A DNA stretch of 51,756 bases from Ophiosphaerella korrae (lineage: Eukaryota; Ascomycota; Dothideomycetes; Pleosporales; Phaeosphaeriaceae), in NCBI GenBank assembly GCA_028456385.1, contig JALNQF010000294.1, forward strand, positions 1-51,756, written 5' to 3'. The first letter of the stretch is position 1. The number at the start of each line of letters is the position of its first letter. Positions 43,651 to 51,756 of this stretch are shown here, piece by piece. Position numbers and translations under genes: made by a program. Below the pieces are notes generated by a model. That model had not been told where the DNA came from and made no database searches. It saw nothing but the letters and a program-made list of their open reading frames with translations.

Positions 43651-45236
43651 CGGCCGTGGCGCATGGCCATAAAATAACTAACGCGTTCCACCTCAGCCCA
43701 CCCCAGTGCATAATATACCCAGACCCTAGCCGTTCATCTGTTGCTCAACAGAGTCCAAACAGAGCTTCCTTTTGTCGCTTGTATTATGGTGAAGTGAATC
43801 TTGCTCAAAATGCGGCAGCAGTTCCTATAGGCGGCTTCGCATAGCATGGAGTTTAGTGCTAAATCAAGAAAGAGTGTTCGTGCTTAGGCAGTTGCTAAAA
43901 AGGGTAGTGCAGTTCGAATGCTTTGGTTTTAATTAGTCCTGCATGCTATACACAGGCAATCAAAGAAAATTCGCAAGGGTGCATATCCGCCGCCTTGGCA
44001 ACAAACTAGTTAAGATACACGACGCAATTGGAGCGTTCAGGGTAACAGTATTTAGGTTCTATGCTCATTTTAAACGTTGTTAGCTTGACAATGAAGGCGG
44101 CTACTAGAATATCCTCAATCAGGACTGATTGTGTTGTTAGCGGCTGCGGGGATTGGGGCCCAACGCCTAATCAGATTCCCGAGCGGAATATCTTTCATCT
44201 ATAGCCTTCATAGTGGGAGGGCAGGGCTATGTGATTGCAATTACTCTATGATGCAAAATTTTGTTTCGTCTCCTCAGCACTAGATGAGACCGGGGTCGAA
44301 TCACTATGGATTCGAGCACTATTTCGTCTGAACCGACACGAACGAAAAAAACCGCAACTTTGATCAGAGATCGAGATAGCAGCTGTTCTGGCGTTGGCGC
44401 CTAACATGAATCGCTGCGCTACTATAGCACAGAAATCATCACATGATGCAGCCGGCAAAGCGCCTGCTATGTCGTGTATTACAACTTGTATATGTAAAAG
44501 CTTACAACTGCTCCCCTGCGCTAGGATTGAATTTTGCCCGTGGCTAGTAAGGTATAGTTTACTACTGATGGACATGCTATGCGTTAAAAATCATAGCACC
44601 AAATAGGGGCGTACGCGGGTCTTTATTAAATGTCTCCAGCAAGTCTCTGCAACACTACCCATATGAAGCCACCCCAAAATCCCTTATTCCCTTTATCCTT
44701 CCTATACCTAATTATATTCCGCTAAAGCCTTAGCGCCTAAAAGATGCCGCTTACACTCCTAGTCTCGCAGAGACCTAACAAACCAACTTCGGGTCCTACA
44801 ACGTCCCTTTCTTCTAATACCATATACGCAAAATAAACGTACGTCTTATGTCTAACGATAGTAAAGTAGGGTTCTACTAGGCTGCTCTTGTCTACTAGGC
44901 TTACGCGCCGCGCTAGTTATATCTTATTGTTAGATGAGGTGCGTGTGCCAGCGCAACGATTACGAAGCTGCTGCCAGAGCTCTAGCGTAACGATTGCTCG
45001 CGCTCAACACTGCGCCAAGCTGAGATCGCAATCTCAACTCAGCTCATAGATAGAGCTTGCGAGTTGGCTCACTCAGCTGGCTCATAGGCTTCAGGTGACG
45101 TTGGAGATCGGCGATGGCGATCGATCTACGATACTAGTATGCGACTACAAGGGGGTATCATGAGCGGGCTGCCGCCCTCCCTGCTAGCGCTTCTGGTAGC
45201 GCTTACATTGCCACATTAATACAGGTGCTTATTCAG
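43651..45236. other. degraded spacer with an LTR-like piece
   Basis: No intact gene. Open frames at 44246-44606 exist on both strands without a recognisable product. At about 45050-45140 GTTGGCTCACTCAGCTGGCTC and GGCGATGGCGATCGATC resemble, in plus orientation, the opening of the LTR family seen at 652 and 26556. 44640-45000 is AT-rich. Confidence 0.45.
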
Positions 45237-45550
45237 TATTTAATACTTGGTAGGTCCTCTATCTGCAGCAATTACAGCAAGGCAACGCTCCCGCATATTG
45301 CCTATATACTTCTCAAATTCTTCTAGCTCAAGATTCTCCTATTCTTCCTCTACATACTTCCTAACTTCTTCTTTTGTTGTTGGAAATCTACGCTGTATTC
45401 TCCCATTCAACAGCCTCCATACATTCTCAATTAGGTTTAAATTAGGAGAGTTTGCTAGCTATACTATAACAATTATACTATTCTGCTCCTAGGCCTAGCG
45501 AGTTACTTTTGCTAAGTAAATTAAGGCATTACCTTCTACAAGAATAGGCT
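45237..45550 (-). mobile_element. Tc1/mariner-type transposase relic, C-terminal part
   Basis: On the minus strand the decayed frame gives ILVEGNALIYLAKVTR, stops, then ANSPNLNLIENVWRLLNG, RIQRRFPTTKEEVRKYVEE, a stop, ENLELEEFEKYIGNM and RERCLAVIAADRGPTKY. SPNLNLIEN is the SPDLNPIEN signature that holds the third catalytic acid of Tc1-type DDE transposases. The TAG codons stand where Trp or Gln is expected, in line with RIP. The start of the transposase, above 45550, is too mutated to read. Confidence 0.85.
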
Positions 45551-46033
45551 ATAGTAAAGGGATAATAGTAGTATTTCAAGCACAGGCTCTAATATGTAAA
45601 TAATACTTGTAGAATCTTACCCGCGGGTATAGGGCCTTTTATGCGCTGGTGTAGCACACTAGCCCCTCTCTAGGCTAGTATTACGAATACATCGGGATTA
45701 TCAAGGATGTTGTTACAAACGAGTCCATTAATAAGTATATATACGCTGTTATAAGTAAAACTACTAGTATATAGTTATATTAAGGATCTACGTAGTAGTA
45801 TTATAGTAGTGTTAGATGAGATTAAGTCCGCAAGCTAGCTTTTAATTCTATAAAAATACCTATAAGTTTAAAATGCAGAAGAGCTATACAAGGATAGTAG
45901 TTTCTTGGAAAAGTTGTAATTGATTGATTCCTTATTTCCTCCCAGTAAGATCAAGAACTTTCCGTTAATAGCAACGGATAGCTTCCTGGTCGTGTTTTCG
46001 GTCGTAATTACGGTTCACATTAGAAACGGGCTC
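45551..46033. other. AT-rich RIP-like DNA up to the transporter gene
   Basis: Strong TA richness without open frames; probably the rest of the Tc1-type element or a neighbour. The last 100 bases would be the 3' region of the minus-strand transporter gene. Confidence 0.45.
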
Positions 46034-47839
46034 TTAATCGTCCGCATGCACATCAAATCCTCGACCACTGCGCCCCGCAGGTCTTGAGCGAGGATACGAT
46101 GGCTCATATAACCTTCCCGTCTGTGTATCCAACGGCACTTCCTGCTGAGTATCTTGCCAATGCGTCGAACCAATCGCCCTCACACCCTTTGCAAAGAAAT
46201 TATCAATCTCAAGCGCACTCCTCCCCTTCAGCTCCGGCACAAACAAGTACGTATAAGCCGCACCCCCCAGACTCAACGCCGCAAATACAAAACCTGTCTT
46301 AGCGCCCCAATCCAACGCATCCGAATTGTACATAAACGGCAGCACGAAATTTGCCAAGATGCCAGTCAGGTTATTCATCAGGGCACCTAGAGCCATAGTC
46401 TTCGAGCGCAACCGTAGCGAACTTGCCTCACCCAACAGCGCATACGACGCCGGCCAGCACCCCAGACCACAAACGATGATGATAGCGGAGCAGAGACCTG
46501 CGGCAAGCCACGGGGTCCAAGAGAACTGTTTGATACCCGCGAAGCCCATAACGCCCCACAACCCTGCTGTAATCAGGAACGAAGTGGTAATTAGCTGTCT
46601 GCGTCCAAAGTGACTTACAGTCCATGATGAACCTAGATTAGCAGTCGCACCCATGATGATTCCAGCAATAAGGAAGAGGATGCTGGTACTGTTTTTCATG
46701 CCCATTTGCTGGAGAAAGACGCTAACGGATGATAAGAGCGAGAGACCGAAGAGGAACTCGACACAGCCGGCGAACATAACGATAAAGGTACGGCGGCGAT
46801 TTGAAGCCTTGAAGCAGTCCCAATATGTAACTTTGACTGCATTTCTCGCCTCTTCTTCCATGGTGTGTTGCATTCTGTCCACCGCTGCCTTCGCACTGTG
46901 CTTTGGGCCTAGGAGCCGCGCAAACGATGCGAGGGCACTGCTCCGCTCGTTCTTCAGGAGGAGATATGCGGGGGATTCAGGCAAGAGAAACGCCATGACA
47001 AACGGCGGAACAGCGACGGCCCATTGTGAGCCCAGGGCAATCAAATAAGACTTTGGCTCCAAGTCCTTCGACACGACAAATATAACAATGGACCCGATCA
47101 ACTGGCCGAACAGCGTGAGCGTGGGGATCAGCGACATGATCGGCCCTTTCAGTTTCGTAGGCGCAACTTCAGACATGTATGTCATTGTCCCGATCTTGAT
47201 GATTCCCAGCCCAAAGCCCTGAACCACTTTGCCAATGAGCAGCATGATGCGCCTCCACTCCTTGTCCCCAGGCCTGTTCGAGAGGAAAAGGTTTAAGATG
47301 GCAACAATCCCAATCGCACTGCCCATCAACAGGCAGAACCGCCGACCCAGTCGATCCATAAGCCAACCGCCGAGCGCGGTGCCAGCTATTTGGCCAAGAG
47401 GGCCGATGCCGTCCCATAGCGAGAGCCAGAGTGCTGGTATGGTCCATTCCCATTTTTCCTTTGCGGGATCGGGGTCGGGGTTGAGCATCCATTCGCCCCA
47501 GTCGCGCTGGTAGGCTTCGACAGAGTTGAGCGCGCCGAGAATTACGGAGTCATAGCCGCTGTACAGAATGGCGATGGACATACCTACCATCCACCATACC
47601 ATTGTTGAGTACTGTCGGATGGATTTGCCGAGGGGTGCGGCCTTTTCCTCATCATCTTCGGTCCCTTTGTTCGGATTGTGTTTGCTATCTAGGAGTGGCG
47701 CGATGGATGAGGTGCCTGCTGTTCGTTGATGATAATTTTGGTCGTATGAGGTGTCCTCTACGATGCCTATGGACGAATGTTCATAGTATTGAGTTGTGCC
47801 AGCATCGATGGATGGAAGTCGTTCGAATCCTTTAGACAT
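46034..47839 (-). CDS. MFS sugar transporter-type permease, 601 residues
   Basis: A single exon from the ATG at 47839 to the stop at 46034. After a hydrophilic N-terminus of about 80 residues come twelve likely membrane spans (for example MVWWMVGMSIAILYSGYD, IMLLIGKVVQGFGLGIIKIG, FVMAFLL). Signatures of the sugar-porter family are present: GGWLMDRLGRR after span 2, PESPAYLLL after span 6, HFGRRQL after span 8 and VPELKGRSALEID at the end. It resembles fungal alpha-glucoside/hexose permeases of the plasma membrane; the substrate cannot be told. It is the only plain metabolic gene of the right half and has normal codon use. Confidence 0.92.
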   Translation of the reverse strand: MSKGFERLPSIDAGTTQYYEHSSIGIVEDTSYDQNYHQRTAGTSSIAPLLDSKHNPNKGTEDDEEKAAPLGKSIRQYSTMVWWMVGMSIAILYSGYDSVILGALNSVEAYQRDWGEWMLNPDPDPAKEKWEWTIPALWLSLWDGIGPLGQIAGTALGGWLMDRLGRRFCLLMGSAIGIVAILNLFLSNRPGDKEWRRIMLLIGKVVQGFGLGIIKIGTMTYMSEVAPTKLKGPIMSLIPTLTLFGQLIGSIVIFVVSKDLEPKSYLIALGSQWAVAVPPFVMAFLLPESPAYLLLKNERSSALASFARLLGPKHSAKAAVDRMQHTMEEEARNAVKVTYWDCFKASNRRRTFIVMFAGCVEFLFGLSLLSSVSVFLQQMGMKNSTSILFLIAGIIMGATANLGSSWTVSHFGRRQLITTSFLITAGLWGVMGFAGIKQFSWTPWLAAGLCSAIIIVCGLGCWPASYALLGEASSLRLRSKTMALGALMNNLTGILANFVLPFMYNSDALDWGAKTGFVFAALSLGGAAYTYLFVPELKGRSALEIDNFFAKGVRAIGSTHWQDTQQEVPLDTQTGRLYEPSYPRSRPAGRSGRGFDVHADD

Positions 47840-48713
47840 GGATGGATAGGTATTAAAGATTGATGATGAGTTTTGCTGGTGATGATTAGGGGTCGTCTGG
47901 CTCTCCGATTGCTCCTAGAATAGAATCTCTAAGACTAGAATAGAATGCCCATGTAATGAAGAAACAAGGAATTCTCAGTAGATGCAAGTGGTAGCTTTTC
48001 CTTAAGCTATGTGGCAAAGCATGGCTTTAAAGAAAACGATCAGGAAGTCGAAGCGTGCGGTTTTCGGACCATGGACTGCGCACCATAAAGCACAGCTGTA
48101 AGGCTGCGCCATTTGAAACGCCCGAAAGAGTCGCAGTTCGCCGGCTCGATTTAAAAATACCTAGTGTAGGGGTATTTGGCCCCAAGTTGGGCGGTTTTCA
48201 GCCAACCCGCGAATCATGAGCAAAAGCGAAACTCGCAAGCTTGGCGCTTACTGTGAGAAAAACTGCGAAGTTCGTCAATACCAGGAACAGGCATTTCAAT
48301 CCCCAATTGCGCAGCATTGTGCGCAATACAATGCTCTTAGTGTTTACGGCCCCTGTTTTCAGGCGTCTACTGCATTATGTTAGCTTCTTGATAGAAATAT
48401 ATTCCCAATCACATATAACCAAGAAGACATCAACGCGACTTCTCAAACACATCCTCCATTCATATCACACTGTATAACACTATCTCGCCTCCTATTCCTC
48501 CTGTCGAACCCTCTACCCCAGCATATTCCCCCAATCCGACACAACCACAAACTTCCCCTTAACGCATCTAAACGACACCGCCTCCCCCGCCTCTTCAGAC
48601 ACAACGCGCTGAGAATAGTGGAACTAAACCCCGGTAGTCTTTTTCTGTACCCTTGCAGTAGGGTTTGTCTCCTACGGGGCCCGTTACAAGGAGATGCCTC
48701 GCGAGGGTGCCAA
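47840..48713. other. upstream region of the transporter gene
   Basis: No gene is seen. Short frames at 48241-48477 and 48443-48778 show no family pattern. The region close to 47840 is the likely promoter; I find no site that I would name with confidence. Confidence 0.4.
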
Positions 48714-49101
48714 GGATGACAGCTGACTAGGTAACTAGCCAGCGCGCGTGCACCGGCGCGAGCACCAGCGCAAGCCAAAGCAACAGAATCCGGGTGTCAG
48801 ATTAGCAGGTGAACTGAGGTCTGGTTCGGCAATCGATCTCCAAAGGCGGGGCTATCGCATGAATAACGGCTATCGTAAGTATGATGGTTCATCGCGACAT
48901 AGTTGGACTGCGCAGAGCCGATACATTAGCAAAACCACAGTAATCGAGATAACGAATCTCCATTACCCATACCGAGCCGCAACTGTGTAGGGACGAGTAT
49001 ATAGACTAGGATACAGCGCAGCAGGTATGGGACAGGACAATCAATCAATTGAATTCTCACCGCAGTTCACATCAATCAACGAGTGACTATGCAATCTGAC
49101 A
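48714..49101 (+). mobile_element. LTR copy, about 388 bp
   Basis: It opens with GATGACAGCTGACTAGG (a changed form of the family start), has CACCAGCGCAAGCC, AACTGAGGTCTGG, GAGCCGATACATTAGC, a TATA-like GACGAGTATATAGACT and closes GCAATCTGACA at 49101. An internal TGTCAGATTAGCAGG (48795) repeats the terminal word. It is the best complete relative of the copy split between 34948-35314 and 38110-38158. No internal retrotransposon genes adjoin it. Confidence 0.68.
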
Positions 49102-49554
49102 CTGTTAGATTGGATGGTCAATCACAAGCGAAGTTAACCGTTTCGATCTACGCAACCTCCGCTACTTATCATAAATCATCCCTAGCATCCTATATTAGCA
49201 CATCCCGGTGTGACAAAAGGCATCGCACGGCCACGGATATATCAGTCACGTCGGGCGGGCTGCTTGGCACTTAGGTACCGAAGTACCAATCACCGTGGCG
49301 ACCTTGGATGTATTTGGACAAAAAAGACAACAGCGATCAATTTTGGAATAAATGCAAATTACAGCACACAAACGCTCACTCGAGACGCCAATTAAGCAGC
49401 AGCACCCAGGCCCAGCGCCCGCGAGCACGTTGCACGCGTCAGCACCTACCTTCAAGACACACTAGGCTGTATCGAGCGCACCAACCTTTTGAAACAGTTG
49501 CTTTGACATGTTCAACCTCTTTCGAGTCCTTGAGTTAGGTAACCTGTCGATATA
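49102..49554. other. spacer without a supported gene
   Basis: Only short frames without family resemblance. A decayed end of the following minus-strand pseudogene may extend into it. Confidence 0.4.
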
Positions 49555-50960
49555 TTATATAGTTAGCTCTTCGTTAGATCCGACTGCTTTACAATACGAA
49601 AGATAAGAGGTCGCTCTTTTCAGTTTGGTTGTTAAAGCTGTAGATGTTGACCACAATATTGGAATACTGGATATCCCAATGCTTAAGAAAGCTAATGGGC
49701 TTCGATGGCCATTGTTTCTCATGATTTGCCAATAGCTTTTGAAATGTCTCGTCCGGATAACATGATACAAGGTCGAGGACGGTAAGACCTGGTGGTCTGG
49801 CGGATTTCGGCCGCGCTTTCTTTTGTTTAGGGGCTCGAGGTCCGTTGCGATGCCGAATAACTGCGGAACCTCAAGTATAGTTCGTGTCAGGAGGTCAATC
49901 TAGAGGACAGTAAGCTTTTACGTCCGAATATAGCGTACAGATCTCTCACATCATCAGCAGTAACCTCGTCATATAATTTTTCTCCCAGTTTGCTGCATAG
50001 GCAGGGCATCCTAAAGCCGGAAAGAGCTAGTGTATAGAAGTTATACTAAACGCATCGTGGGGAGTTCTACCTACGGGGCTTTGCTAAGCCTATTCCGTGC
50101 GGGAGTGGTGCGCTCGAACCACTCTCGCATCAATTGGGTTTAGCGGACAGTTCAGGCTTTACGTCCTCGCATATCGTGCCGTCGACTTTATCGGAGAGCT
50201 CCAAAGACCCACCACAATTGTATTCTCCACGTAGGGGATTACTGACGATATCTCATGTAAAACAGGATTTCGGCACGCTACCCATGAGACAAGTACGGAG
50301 CCATTTGAACCAGCCTTCTAGGTGGCTAGTCACCCAATGACGGCCCTTTCGGGTGACGAGATCCCGCCAATTATTTCCAGCTACTTTCCAATCACGATGG
50401 TTATGTTCGGATGCGTTTTAAACGAACCGCCGCCACCCAATCTTGCTAGCGAGGTGGGTATGGCCGTCAGTGAATTATGATAGCGCAATCTCAACTACGC
50501 GGAAAATCAATTGGATATGAAAAAAATACGTCGTTTAAAGACTTGTCCCGCAATTTCTGAGAACGTTTTGATTGTCTTCTCTAGAGGTCGTTCCAGAATA
50601 AAGTGATCAATGGCGATAACTACACCATTGAGGATTAGTTCCGCCTAAGGTTCGTAGTGGAAAACTTACCCACACTGACCCCGAAACTCACCGTGATACA
50701 CCTTTGAAGCGGAATTGGACTAAGTCGATCTTGAATTAGCTTCATCGCTATCAAGGGTATAATACCGCGCGTGCCTCCTCCATCAATGCATAAAACTCCT
50801 ACTCCTGCAGTAGGGGGGTTGTTCTTACGGCTATATCGTTCGGCATTTGCTGTTCACAGACGAAGCAACGGCGAACTTCAAAGACACAAGAGTCGTCTTC
50901 GCGGCAGTTCCCAAGCACTATAACGCAATTTTCGCAAATGCAGTGCCCGCAAGGTAAACA
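49555..50960 (-). pseudogene. RING-like/patatin phospholipase domain pseudogene
   Basis: Read downwards from about 50960, the minus strand shows a Cys/His cluster (CLPCGHCICENC, then RRCFVC) followed by GVGVLCIDGGGTRGIIPL, the patatin oxyanion motif at 50784-50761. The GxSxG-like GVSVG is at about 50692-50678, and further patatin sequence (LILNGVVIAIDHFILERPLE, FKRRIF) follows. Fungal proteins with a zinc-binding lead and a patatin domain are known, and patatin is a common NLR effector. Only 25 bases separate GTAAGT from the next AG after GVSVG, too short for an intron, and stops break the rest, so the gene appears dead. A minus frame at 49770-49555 (RTRHFKSYWQIMRNNGHR) may be its far end. 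The start lies to the right and is unreadable. Confidence 0.7.
50099..50128. repeat. perfect-looking hairpin, 11-bp stem
   Basis: GCGGGAGTGGT and ACCACTCTCGC pair around the loop GCGCTCGA with a single G-T wobble. It recalls a tRNA arm but has no other tRNA parts. Its role is unknown; it lies within the patatin pseudogene region. Confidence 0.6.
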
Positions 50961-51756
50961 ATACTATAGCCTCCTACGAAGACAGCACAAACACGTGTTG
51001 CTGCTTTGAATGAGGCGCCATCTGTGTTTGAAGCGTACAAGATTGCTTCTACGAATTTCAACTGCGGATTTTCCGTTATCGGTATAATACTGTTGGAAGT
51101 AGCAAATGGGGTTGTTTCCGAACTTGTTCATCAAGCTGCTTCGTAGGGTGATAATGTTGGACTACTTAAAGGCAATAGTCCAGGCTTTAATTACCTTACA
51201 GAAAACGTCCCTATAAAGTGCATCAAAGACCGTATTAGGTTCGAAAGCTGCACTGGAGTTAGAATAGCTAGATTCCTAGCACGAGTGGTACTTACTATGC
51301 GCATCTGGAAGGTAACTGTTCAGAAAGAGTGCCGAAGCGATCGTTGGAGCTGCGAATTCCATCAGCTGATCAGAGGACGTGATACGTTTTAAGAAGTTTA
51401 AGAGGTGCTATCTAAGTCTAATACTACCAGGTACCAGACCCTTAATACCCTAAGGAAGTCGAATAGTCTATAAAGTAATTCCGCAAAATGCCTACTTGCG
51501 TATCTAAAGTAAGCGGCGAAATAGGTCGCGGAGAATAGCGTTCGCGTCCCTTCTCTATTCTTTCGTGCTTAATTAAACCTCTCTATAAGACGCTGTTTTA
51601 CACGCTAGTATTAGGCATTAATAGATATTATGCTAGTTAGGAAAAGAGCGATTATGTCAGTTACTAAGATCTGTTTAGACATATCTTCTGTCGTTTACTC
51701 CCTTAGCATCTACAGAAAAGCCTTTCCAGCTTCCTCCTTAATTTCCGCTCTTAGAG
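50961..51756. other. AT-rich right end of the window
   Basis: No open gene is found. 51400-51756 has the TA-rich look of RIP-treated repeats; 50961-51300 may hold the decayed start of the patatin gene. Confidence 0.4.

Noticed and set aside
44246..44606. Overlapping frames on both strands as a small gene
   Set aside because: Neither translation shows a domain, signal peptide or coherent codon use.
45247..45492. Plus-strand gene of 81 residues
   Set aside because: It is the mirror of the minus-strand Tc1-type transposase relic, which has a clear family motif.
50099..50128. tRNA gene
   Set aside because: Only one stem-loop is present; no acceptor, D or anticodon arms can be drawn around it.

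Overview
The window looks like nuclear DNA of a filamentous ascomycete (Pezizomycotina, perhaps a dothideomycete; the species cannot be fixed from here). Short GT-AG introns of 45-70 nt with CTGAC/CTAAC branch sites, HET, NACHT and NB-ARC genes, and alternation between GC-balanced genes and AT-rich, TpA-rich wreckage all fit a genome shaped by repeat-induced point mutation (RIP) in a transposon-rich, fast-evolving compartment.

Layout, left to right: a Myb/SANT-like fragment at the edge; a small candidate secreted protein (1055-1723); an intact 523-residue nuclear-type protein with a DUF7924-like C-terminus (2257-3828); AT-rich debris; a full-length but RIP-broken PNP-NACHT-ankyrin receptor (8717-5826, minus); a six-exon, about 1542-residue protein with a CorA-like membrane end (10752-15678); an intact ankyrin-HET protein (16947-19865); a Clr5-TPR protein on the minus strand (22902-20874); a deleted NACHT-WD40 pseudogene (23822-24997); two head-to-head pogo/Fot1 relics with an LTR between them (25138-27615); an intact HET-NACHT-WD40 receptor (28075-31944); a NACHT-WD40 pseudogene cut in two by an inversion (34438-38109); an intact PNP-NB-ARC-TPR receptor (39680-42782) between two degenerate direct repeats; a Tc1-like relic; a sugar-transporter-type MFS permease (47839-46034, minus); an LTR copy; and a broken RING-like/patatin gene at the right end.

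The theme is a cluster of fungal NOD-like receptors (STAND proteins) and relatives in birth-and-death evolution. Three effector classes (HET, nucleoside-phosphorylase-like, patatin), two NTPase classes (NACHT, NB-ARC) and three sensor repeats (WD40, TPR, ankyrin) occur within 52 kb. Three intact genes carry nearly identical 126-bp internal repeats that code 42 residues each, the pattern expected where sensor surfaces diversify. Four related loci are dead: one by C-to-T/G-to-A stops, one by internal deletion, one by inversion, one by mixed decay.

The most specific structural result is the inversion of 34948-38109. Flipping it back in silico joins the two halves of one NACHT-WD40 gene at a residue-exact junction and at the same time joins two halves of one LTR, with a shared GTGC at both breakpoints.
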